31,346 nucleotides of DNA from CAZFER01 sp964517495 (GTDB lineage: Bacteria; Hinthialibacterota; Hinthialibacteria; Hinthialibacterales; Hinthialibacteraceae): assembly GCA_964517495.1 (NCBI GenBank), contig CAZFER010000073.1, positions 1-31,346 on the forward strand, read 5' to 3'. The notes under the pieces were generated by a model. It ran no database searches, had not been told where the DNA came from, and saw only the letters and a list, made by a program, of their open reading frames with translations. Position numbers and translations under genes: made by a program. Numbering within the stretch: the first letter of the stretch is position 1; the number at the start of each line of letters is the position of its first letter. Shown piece after piece: positions 14,368 through 21,944 of the stretch.

Positions 14368-16539
14368 TCATTGGCATATCCAGTAATAATAAGAATCGTA
14401 ATATGAAAATGACGAATTGCCCATATTAATGATCCGAATCCTCAATGATTCGCTCTTTACCAACTTCGCTGGGATCGTAAATTTGGACTCATACCAATTC
14501 CATGATGTCCCTTCAATAATCCACTCACCCGCATAAATATCACTGACGAGCACTTGCATTCGATATGAAAAATTCTCATACCGCCCACTGTTATCACATG
14601 TTCTCATTATGATGTGAACTGGCTTATCAGGTTCTAAATTCTCAATTTTGAATAATTCCTCACCTGTAATTCGCCGGCCAACATCCACAATATCATAGTG
14701 ATTCAATAATCCTTGCTCTTTTAGACGTGGAATAAGGTCTCTTTGTTCATTTTCAATATTTGGCCAACGCAAATCAATCTCCTCGTGATAACCAAAATTT
14801 CGCCGAAAAGGAACCGCAATATCTGGAAAACCGTCCCCATGAATTTCAAAAGAATACTCGTGTGCGACTTCAGATTCACGACTCGCCACATCCAAAGCGT
14901 CCTTTATCTCCCAACCCGGCCTTAATGTGGCTTCCCTCGGTTGATCCTCCATCCCCGCATAACTCCAATTGAAGTGATAAATCACCTTCTTGAATGAATT
15001 ATCGAAAGGATCAGGGAAGCTAACTAAAGGATAATGAAATATATCATACGTTTGCGCCATTTCTTCAAACCAAAGTGGAAATATGGCCGCAAACATCGGA
15101 CGGCGGCTTGGAGGAAGGGTTTCCAAGGCTTCATACAGCCCCCCTTCACCCATCCGGTATGGCAACGTGAGATCATTCGTTACCAATCCCACCAGATCCA
15201 ATATCTTTTTGTTGCCAAAATAAGCCAAAGCCCCCGCATCATTGATGGCTACCGGTTCTGGAAGCAAATGTTGATTAAGCCATTGAGCGGCAGACACTTG
15301 TTTCTCATGAATGGTGGTGGATTGATGGGCAAATTGCGTAAGCCAATCAGGATAATAAGAAAATTGAAAAAGAACGCCTATCAATAATAGCGATGCTGTA
15401 AAGGAGATTTGCTTTACAGGCAGAAATGAGAAGATTCGAAACAACCCATCAACCCCCACCAATATGAGAATTGGAACAAAAGGTGCAATGTATCGAAAAC
15501 TATGCAATTGCCATACTTCAAGGGTGGCGACTGCCATTAGAGCCAATCCAAGCGGGATTCCCAATAGAATGGCTTTCTCTTTAAAGTTGTGAATAATTAA
15601 GCCAGCTAGCCCCAAACCTGCAAAGATCAATAATCCTGGAAGGATAAAATAACCAATTGATGGTGTGGAACTAGGATGGCCAATTAAAAAATAAAAGATA
15701 TCCCCTATATTCGTAACGAATGCACCAATCATCTCAATCAACGAACGGTTGGGATCATAAAGCAAACTTTTGGCCAGCAAACCATTTCCACCCGACTGAC
15801 CTGTTGCTATTCGATAAAAGAGGGGAGGACCTGCGATAGCAAGGGCAAGAAAAACCAATGCAAACCACGTCCAACGTTTTCTAAACTGAAGTGGCGGAAC
15901 ATTTAGATTAAAGAATCTTCCTAAAACGCTAAGCCCCATTATGGCAGCAACGATGATGAAGCCTTCAGGACGGCACATGGCAAGAAGGCCCATCAAAATA
16001 AATGGGTATTCTCTTTTGATGAAAATGGCATGGTAACAAGCCAATATCAATAGCGTAAATAGAGCGATTTCCATGCCACTCCAGAATGCCCATCCCAAAT
16101 GACCAGAAGAAAACACCAATGCCACCACAAACAGGCCTGCTTTAGCTCCATTCAACAGTTGACTCAGGCGAAATAAATAAAAGAAAACACCCGTTATACA
16201 TAAAAGTGTGATGCTGTGAATCCATAAAATAATCCCACTATCGCTTAATCCCAATAAAAAGCCGATGGCCAATATGTGAGCGTAAAGAAAACTGGTCTCC
16301 CCACTGCTAACAGGATCACCCTGCTGATATTGAAAATACTGGCCATGCGCAATCTGTTTGGCATATTGCGCATGGATAAAGGAGTCATCCAGTGGAAGAC
16401 AAAGCGATTGCGTAAAGAGCCATTGCGTCAATACAAATGATAAACCTTGCAATAACGCAAGAAAAAACGCACAACCTGCAATAAATATCCTCGACGACTT
16501 AGTACTCTCATTTCGAAAATCAAACAAGTTCCATCTCAT
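14368..16539 (-). CDS. GT-C-like polytopic membrane protein with C-terminal periplasmic domain
   Basis: A 723-residue membrane protein. The first loop carries the diacidic pair D51-D52 in LPLDDSFIHAQYAKQIA, then QGDPVSSGETSFLY (about 73-86), a pattern typical of GT-C membrane glycosyltransferases that use dolichol- or undecaprenyl-linked sugars. About ten hydrophobic segments fill residues 18-400. The last 300 residues are soluble and include a beta-rich tail (about 640-723), possibly a carbohydrate-binding or acceptor-recognising domain. The gene starts 5 bp after the stop of the FGE-like lipoprotein, so they share a transcript. It resembles the GT-C gene at 6517 in layout but has a far longer periplasmic part. 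Confidence 0.7.
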   Translation of the reverse strand: MRWNLFDFRNESTKSSRIFIAGCAFFLALLQGLSFVLTQWLFTQSLCLPLDDSFIHAQYAKQIAHGQYFQYQQGDPVSSGETSFLYAHILAIGFLLGLSDSGIILWIHSITLLCITGVFFYLFRLSQLLNGAKAGLFVVALVFSSGHLGWAFWSGMEIALFTLLILACYHAIFIKREYPFILMGLLAMCRPEGFIIVAAIMGLSVLGRFFNLNVPPLQFRKRWTWFALVFLALAIAGPPLFYRIATGQSGGNGLLAKSLLYDPNRSLIEMIGAFVTNIGDIFYFLIGHPSSTPSIGYFILPGLLIFAGLGLAGLIIHNFKEKAILLGIPLGLALMAVATLEVWQLHSFRYIAPFVPILILVGVDGLFRIFSFLPVKQISFTASLLLIGVLFQFSYYPDWLTQFAHQSTTIHEKQVSAAQWLNQHLLPEPVAINDAGALAYFGNKKILDLVGLVTNDLTLPYRMGEGGLYEALETLPPSRRPMFAAIFPLWFEEMAQTYDIFHYPLVSFPDPFDNSFKKVIYHFNWSYAGMEDQPREATLRPGWEIKDALDVASRESEVAHEYSFEIHGDGFPDIAVPFRRNFGYHEEIDLRWPNIENEQRDLIPRLKEQGLLNHYDIVDVGRRITGEELFKIENLEPDKPVHIIMRTCDNSGRYENFSYRMQVLVSDIYAGEWIIEGTSWNWYESKFTIPAKLVKSESLRIRIINMGNSSFSYYDSYYYWICQ

Positions 16540-16544
16540 AACGT

Positions 16545-17384
16545 TTAAATCGAACGGGCAACCCGAAATCCTCCTGTATGACGACGATAGTCAGGTGGGA
16601 ACTTGCCACGGTCAGCTGCCCGCAGATACTCCGGTCTTCCCATCCACGAGGGCCCCCGAAAAGCCCTCTCTTCACCCGTTTCAGGACCAACCGGATCAAT
16701 GACTGTTTCCTCAGGATACGGTCCATACCAATCCTGACACCATTCCCACACATTCCCATACAGATCATAAAGACCCCAAGGATTTGGTTTTAATGATCCT
16801 ACCGGATGCAACTCAGCATCTGAATTGTTACGAAACCATGCGTGCTCTTCCCAAATCTCAGGGCTTACATTATCGCCCAAATAGGATGAAGTCTGCCTTC
16901 CAGCCCGCCGGGCATACTCCAATTCTGCTTCGGTGGGCAGCCGGAAGCGGGTATCACCGCAATACTCATTCAACCGCTTGATATATTCCTGACAGTCCTC
17001 CCAATTGACACGATTAACCGGTAAATCATTCCCAAACTGGGTCGAGGGATTCTTGTCCATTAGCGCCATCCATTGAGCTTGTGTCACTTCAAATTTTCCA
17101 AAGTAGAAATTTTGGGTTAGGATCACTTCATGAACCGGACTTTCATTCTCGCTATGCCCAACCTCATCTTCTGGGCTTCCCATTAAAAAACTCCCCGCCG
17201 GAAGTTCAACCAATACCAAAGGTTCAGCATCTTCTGGCATGTTGGGAAGGTCAATCTTGATCACCTTTGGACTAAGCGTGGGTGTTTGTTCTGTATCCCC
17301 ACGCGTCGCACAGGATGTAAGTACTAGAGGTAATACAAGTAATAGACTCAAAGAATAATGATATTGAATTTTGTTAATTTTCAT
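16545..17384 (-). CDS. FGE/sulfatase-modifying-factor-like lipoprotein
   Basis: A 279-residue lipoprotein with a signal peptide ending in LTSC (lipidated C25) and an FGE-sulfatase fold from about 55 to the end: PAGSFLMGSPEDE (62-74), FRLPTEAELEYARR (147-160), GLYDLYGNVWEWCQDWY (214-230) and GGFRV (271-275). True formylglycine-generating enzymes need a pair of active-site cysteines in the C-terminal region; here that region reads FRGPSWMGRPEYLRAADR with no cysteine, so it is probably not an active oxidase but a lectin-like or scaffold member of the superfamily. AAGGAGGG 9 nt upstream supports the ATG at 17384. It is the first gene of an operon with the large GT-C protein. Confidence 0.85.
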   Translation of the reverse strand: MKINKIQYHYSLSLLLVLPLVLTSCATRGDTEQTPTLSPKVIKIDLPNMPEDAEPLVLVELPAGSFLMGSPEDEVGHSENESPVHEVILTQNFYFGKFEVTQAQWMALMDKNPSTQFGNDLPVNRVNWEDCQEYIKRLNEYCGDTRFRLPTEAELEYARRAGRQTSSYLGDNVSPEIWEEHAWFRNNSDAELHPVGSLKPNPWGLYDLYGNVWEWCQDWYGPYPEETVIDPVGPETGEERAFRGPSWMGRPEYLRAADRGKFPPDYRRHTGGFRVARSI

Positions 17385-17487
17385 TGTTCGAGCCCTCCTT
17401 TGAAGATAATTTCACACCATAGTTTAGACGTATCTCCCTTTTTTTTCATCTCTCGTTCAAAAAAATCAGAAAATTTCAATTTGATAC

Positions 17488-17515
17488 TTGACTAAATAAG
17501 TTGATTTGATAATAT
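17488..17515 (+). promoter_or_regulatory. Sigma-70 promoter of the pseudopilin gene
   Basis: TTGACT (17488-17493) and TAATAT (17510-17515) are separated by 16 bp. The start codon lies about 100 bp downstream, so the transcript would carry a leader of about 90 nt, AT-rich and without clear structure. The rest of the 230-bp gap (17385-17614) should also hold the minus-strand promoter of the FGE-like gene. Confidence 0.55.
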
Positions 17516-17614
17516 AACAAAAGTTTGTATATGATTTATTTGATTTTAATATGCTTCCTGGTAAAAGCACTTAAATCATATGAATAATTAATAATAAATA
17601 AGTTGGTATAAGGT

Positions 17615-18286
17615 ATGAATAAATTAAATTGCAAACAAAATGCTTTCACATTAATTGAATTGTTGATCGTTGTTGCCATCATCGGTGTTCTGGCGGCTAT
17701 TGCTGTTCCTAATTTTTTGAATGCCCAATTGCGGGCCAAAATCGCAAAAACTCAAGGTGACATGGATGCCATCGCAAAAGCCTGTTTTATGTTCCGTGTG
17801 GATCATAACGCCTTCCCTTCAGCCACTGATGTGATTGGAGAAACCTATGTCTCCGGCAAAGTCGATCCGGTACATGCCGATGAGTTTTTTACCTTTCAAA
17901 CTCATCGCGCTGGCCGGTTTGTGCCGCATCTCACCTCCCCGATTCCCTATATCAACATGACTCCCCTCGATGCCTTTTCCAATCGGCCTTCATTGAGCTA
18001 TGGCTACGCTGGAGGAAAACGAGGGTTCATCTTGACCAGTTTCGGTCCGGATGGTGATCAGCATGAAGGTATCAATGACTTGTTTCATCGAGGTGATATT
18101 GATGAACCCAGTGCCTTTTTGCGAGGTGAAAACGAAGAATTCAGCGACAATCTGATGGGTTCGTTTTTTGGTACCAGTGGCCGCTCCAGCTCTCCCGCTC
18201 GTTTAAGGTTCTATCTTGTTCCACGTACCTATTCGCCCACCAATGGATTGAGATCCAACGGCGATTTGTGGCGAAGCAATATATAA
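17615..18286 (+). CDS. Type II secretion/type IV pilus-like pseudopilin
   Basis: A 223-residue protein with a class III prepilin leader: NKLNCKQNA then FTLIELLIVVAIIGVLAAIA. Cleavage and N-methylation would occur before Phe11; position -1 is Ala instead of the usual Gly, which most peptidases tolerate less well. The methylated helix continues to NFLNAQLRAKIAKTQ. The following domain (about 40-220) contains a conserved-looking MTPLDAFSNRP and SYGYAGG block, typical of the large pseudopilins found in Hydrogenedentota/Sumerlaeota-like genomes. No secretion machinery lies nearby. The next gene, a large secreted protein, begins 72 bp downstream and has its own strong ribosome binding site, so they may be linked in function. 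Confidence 0.85.
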   Translation: MNKLNCKQNAFTLIELLIVVAIIGVLAAIAVPNFLNAQLRAKIAKTQGDMDAIAKACFMFRVDHNAFPSATDVIGETYVSGKVDPVHADEFFTFQTHRAGRFVPHLTSPIPYINMTPLDAFSNRPSLSYGYAGGKRGFILTSFGPDGDQHEGINDLFHRGDIDEPSAFLRGENEEFSDNLMGSFFGTSGRSSSPARLRFYLVPRTYSPTNGLRSNGDLWRSNI

Positions 18287-18357
18287 CCCCCTATCAAGTC
18301 CATCCATAGTGTTTTCAGCATGACACAAAATTTATAGATGTTTAAAGGAGTTGTTGT

Positions 18358-21288
18358 ATGCAAAAGTTAGTCGTTGTATGTTGGTTCCTATCGGCGTTTC
18401 TGCTAAGTTTGCCGGTAGGAGTAAGTGGAGATGCGCTGTTTTATGAATCGTTCGACGAGCATGATCCCCGCCCCATGGGAATTCTGCCGGACGGTGTGGA
18501 ACGTGTGCGCATATCCGGCCGGTTGTTTGGAACTGAGATGGAAATTGAGGCGCCCTCGGGTGGAGGTGATACGTCATCTCTGGCTCAATTTATCCTTGAT
18601 CCAACCGGTTTAAGCATGATTGCTCTCCAACTGGAGGATCGAGGCACTGAGGTTGGTGATGGTTCTTTAGGCGCCGATGGGGGAGTATCCCTATTTGAAC
18701 CAATTCTTTTGGATCAAGGGGATGTGGCCGGTAAAGCAGCGGTCTCCTGGATGTCCATCCCCAGGCAAAATGATGAACCCGGAGGAGCCATGTTTCCCGA
18801 AACGGATAGCCGTCTGGATTCCGGACCCGAAGGGCTTAATCTGATTGGATTTGGTGGAGTAAGCCGTGATTTCGATACCGGAGAACCCATACCCGGTCAG
18901 GATTTCACCGGCCAATTGACCTTCAATCGTGAAGGAAGTTCCCAAATCACTTCATTGGGTGTGAATTATGACGTCAATGAGCCTATCTTTTTCATGCTTT
19001 TGTTTGATCTGGAAAATTCAATGTATGACATTTTCATCAATGGAGTTAAAGTTCGCTCAGATGTTCCCTTCTTTGATGTCAATGGTGAAACCGGTAAAAC
19101 TCTGCGTGAGTTGGAACTTATCTCTTCGGCTCGTGGAGTGGGTACCTTTGTGTATGATAACGTCTTCCAACTCGATCCGGATAAACCCCATCGGCCGATC
19201 CCTTACCGGACACCCATCATTGCAGACGACCTGAATCACAGAGTCCTGTTTGATGAAACATTTGATGATGATCCCCTCCAAGTGCTTCCCGCAGATGCCA
19301 AAGGCAATGTGGTGGGCAGCCGTATCCGTGCAATGGGGAATGTAGAGGTAGTCTCTGATTCATCCTATCAATCTCCAGCACGTGGATTATTGCCTGCCGA
19401 TAGCTCGCTGGAGTGTGCCTTTAGTGCGAATGACTCAGCTGATCCCCTCCGTTTTGCAACCTGTGTGACTCCTGGCGAAGGAAGCGGACTTTTATTCCTT
19501 GGTGGCGATTCAGCCTTCATGAATTTGTCCGCTGGCGGTTTCTTATCAATCGATCAAGATGGTGATGGTACCCTTGATCAGACGGATATTGAGATTATTG
19601 AAGCAATGCCCCATTGGATTGTTGTGCGTTTTGATCCTGATCAATCTGACTATAACGTGACAGTCTATCGTGCCACATCCAAAACCCAGGCAGATACGGT
19701 AACGCTGCAAGCCCAGGGAACATGGAACGGGAACATAAAGGCCATTCGTATTGAAAACAGTGGAGCTTCATCCTACATTGATAATTTACTGGTTGTTCGT
19801 GAAAAAACTGCAACCGATGGTGGAGATGAAAACCGTTACCATGCGGTTGTTTCCGAAACCTTTGATACTGCACAAACAGGCGATTTTCCAGGCCAGGTGG
19901 AAAACGATCCCACTGGTTGGAGCTTATCCGCGCTTAACACCGATACTGGCCAGGAAACCATCATCGGCAGTGGATTGAATATCCAACGCAGTGCCCGTAT
20001 TTCCTGGACAGCCGTACCCACGACAGATCAGGTGATATCCAATGTTTTAAGTATCACAGTGAAAAATGATGATGAATCATTGACTCAGGCATTAGCTGGT
20101 TTCCTTCCGGATGGAAGCATCGGTGTTGAGATGGATGGCGATGGTGAGTTGGAAAGTACAAGCATCCCCTATCGTTTACATCAACGGAACCAAATTAGTG
20201 TAATTCTGGATTTGGAAACCGGATCAGGTGAAGTGGTTTTGGATAATAATCAGCGCTATCCCTTAAGTGGGTTATACTCCGGAGATGGTTTTGTTCAGCT
20301 GCAAGATGTGCGATTAAGCGGTAACACCGGTCATCCCATATATTACGATGATCTGTTGATTGTTGCCGATCATTTCGGCGTCCTGTATGATGAAGCACCT
20401 TATGAAGCACCAGCTCTTACGGGTGACATGCAATTATTATTTGAAGAGGATTTCGAGAATAATCCCGCACGCTCTGAGCAGAAAATCGATGAGTTTGATC
20501 CACGCCGCTCCGGCTTGCCCATTGAAACACGCTCCAGTGGATTCTCCAACAGAGCACTTACCGATGTTGAGGGGACTATTTTGACCGTTGGTGCACCTTC
20601 GGCGGATGCTGCCTATGTGACTGATCCGGATGGTGGCAGTTTGTATGGGTTAATGATTAACGATCAATATGGTCCGCAGGATTTTTCTGGATTCCAAAGG
20701 GCCGTGCCCATTAATCCCATCTCAACCTTGCGAACCACCCCTTATGCCTTTGTGCTGCCTGAATTGTCATCGGCTCCTGCGAGCCGCTATGTGCAATTAC
20801 GCTGGTCTGCGTCGGCCTTGCAGGATGATAAAGCGGGATTGGCTCTATTCTTATCGGTCGAAGATGTTGAAGTTCCCTTGCCAGGTTCGCCCTTAACTGT
20901 ACCCGCCCCTTCAGCAGGAATGATTGTTGGGTTTGGTGAACAAGGCCGGTTCGTGATTGATCAAAATGGTGATGGCCAACCTGAAGAAAGTAACATCGCA
21001 TATCAAAAAGGTCAGACTTATCGTTTCATGTTAATCGTTGATCAACAAACAAACACGTTTAACCTGGAAATTAACAACCAGCCCGTAGCTGAAAACGTGG
21101 AACTCAATCCTGCCATCGTTACAGATGATTTCATGAACCGGCTCGGCTGGTTCACCACCCTGGTTACCAGCGGCGACGGCAATGAACTGCAACAATCCCC
21201 CCGAGGCGGTGGCAGCTACATCATCGATGACATCCGCATAATTGAAATGAATGAATTGACATCGGTAGGCGATTATCCACTTTACTGA
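18358..21288 (+). CDS. Secreted protein of four tandem beta-sandwich modules
   Basis: A 976-residue exported protein with a signal peptide (residues 1-24, cut near VSG). The mature part is a row of four similar modules. Each opens with an aromatic-acidic strand: LFYESFDE (27-34), VLFDETFDDD (296-305), VVSETFD (497-503), LFEEDFEN (694-701). Each closes with a Tyr/Ile-Asp strand: FVYDNVFQL (264-272), SYIDNLLVV (472-480), IYYDDLLIV (661-669), SYIIDDIRII (953-962). This is the outline of LamG/concanavalin-like jelly-roll modules. Modules 2 to 4 also contain a DxDGDG-type loop (IDQDGDG 398-404, EMDGDG 591-596, IDQNGDG 867-873), likely for calcium; module 1 lacks it. AAAGGAG about 9 nt upstream fixes the start. 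It is probably a surface adhesin or matrix protein, possibly exported with the pseudopilin upstream. No catalytic residues were seen. Confidence 0.75.
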   Translation: MQKLVVVCWFLSAFLLSLPVGVSGDALFYESFDEHDPRPMGILPDGVERVRISGRLFGTEMEIEAPSGGGDTSSLAQFILDPTGLSMIALQLEDRGTEVGDGSLGADGGVSLFEPILLDQGDVAGKAAVSWMSIPRQNDEPGGAMFPETDSRLDSGPEGLNLIGFGGVSRDFDTGEPIPGQDFTGQLTFNREGSSQITSLGVNYDVNEPIFFMLLFDLENSMYDIFINGVKVRSDVPFFDVNGETGKTLRELELISSARGVGTFVYDNVFQLDPDKPHRPIPYRTPIIADDLNHRVLFDETFDDDPLQVLPADAKGNVVGSRIRAMGNVEVVSDSSYQSPARGLLPADSSLECAFSANDSADPLRFATCVTPGEGSGLLFLGGDSAFMNLSAGGFLSIDQDGDGTLDQTDIEIIEAMPHWIVVRFDPDQSDYNVTVYRATSKTQADTVTLQAQGTWNGNIKAIRIENSGASSYIDNLLVVREKTATDGGDENRYHAVVSETFDTAQTGDFPGQVENDPTGWSLSALNTDTGQETIIGSGLNIQRSARISWTAVPTTDQVISNVLSITVKNDDESLTQALAGFLPDGSIGVEMDGDGELESTSIPYRLHQRNQISVILDLETGSGEVVLDNNQRYPLSGLYSGDGFVQLQDVRLSGNTGHPIYYDDLLIVADHFGVLYDEAPYEAPALTGDMQLLFEEDFENNPARSEQKIDEFDPRRSGLPIETRSSGFSNRALTDVEGTILTVGAPSADAAYVTDPDGGSLYGLMINDQYGPQDFSGFQRAVPINPISTLRTTPYAFVLPELSSAPASRYVQLRWSASALQDDKAGLALFLSVEDVEVPLPGSPLTVPAPSAGMIVGFGEQGRFVIDQNGDGQPEESNIAYQKGQTYRFMLIVDQQTNTFNLEINNQPVAENVELNPAIVTDDFMNRLGWFTTLVTSGDGNELQQSPRGGGSYIIDDIRIIEMNELTSVGDYPLY

Positions 21289-21300
21289 CCTTTAACATAA

Positions 21301-21517
21301 TTCGTAGGATGGGTCACGTTTTTCGACTCATCAATGCTCTCGTGCAAAGGGTAAAACGTCGTTTTTTACCCTTGAAAATCAAGCAGGCCGGGTGTCAAGT
21401 ATGTAGGGTAGTACTCAAAACCGCGCCGTTTGCGGTTACGCCAACCAACCTACCCTGAATCGTATAAAGAGGCTATCAAGGGTAGAATAAACGACATTCT
21501 ACCCTTGGCACCCACGC
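21301..21517. repeat. Cluster of nested hairpin repeats
   Basis: The 345 bp between 21289 and 21633 hold no gene but a run of hairpins with a shared core AGGGTA: arms AAGGGTAAAA 21347-21356 / TTTTACCCTT 21364-21373; arms AGGGTAG 21405-21411 / CTACCCT 21450-21456, with an inner stem AACCGC 21419-21424 / GCGGTT 21432-21437; and a perfect 12-bp stem CAAGGGTAGAAT 21477-21488 / ATTCTACCCTTG 21496-21507. The last one continues into CTACCCTTGGCACCCACGC (21499-21517), the inverted copy of 811-829. A REP-like or MITE-like family is likely; the first hairpins may also end transcription of the secreted-protein gene. Confidence 0.65.
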
Positions 21518-21633
21518 ATCTCTGGGAATATAATATAGATAAAGACTAAATAAGTATTTATCTCAAACAAATGCTTTATGGTATAGTCCATGGCATACTC
21601 CATGAAATCCGCACAGTCAGTCTAAAAATAATT

Positions 21634-21887
21634 ATGAAAACTATAGAATATCGAACGCTTTCAAATCGTTGTTGGATTATACAAAAGAATTGGATGAGGA
21701 AATCATTGTTTTTACAGAAGATAATAAACCGCTCGCGGCGCTTGTTTCTCTGAAAGACATGGATAAGGAATCTTTGGCCCTGAGCACAAATCAAGAATTC
21801 CTGGCAATCATCGAAAAGGCCAGCCATGAGTTTGAATCCGGAAAGAAGATAACATTGGAAGAGATGAAACAAACACTATTTGAATAA
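21634..21887 (+). pseudogene. Phd/YefM-type antitoxin, frameshifted near its start
   Basis: The 3' frame (open upstream into 21634, usable start TTG 21669) encodes SLLDYTKELDEEIIVFTEDN, then KPLAALVSLKDMDKESLAL and a C-terminal helix rich in Glu and Lys (EEMKQTLFE): the usual body of a Phd/YefM antitoxin. The ATG at 21634 lies in another frame; adding one A to the A-run just after it (AAAA at 21637-21640) would join ATG to this body, giving an N-terminus MKNYRISNAFKSLLDYTKE of normal Phd type. So the gene is broken by a one-base deletion, or the assembly has an error there. No toxin gene follows; the next gene on the right is on the other strand. It is thus an orphan or relic. Confidence 0.55.
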
Positions 21888-21944
21888 AAACGGATTCTCA
21901 AGAAATCACATTTCAAGACAAATGCATGAGAACGATAAGAATGT

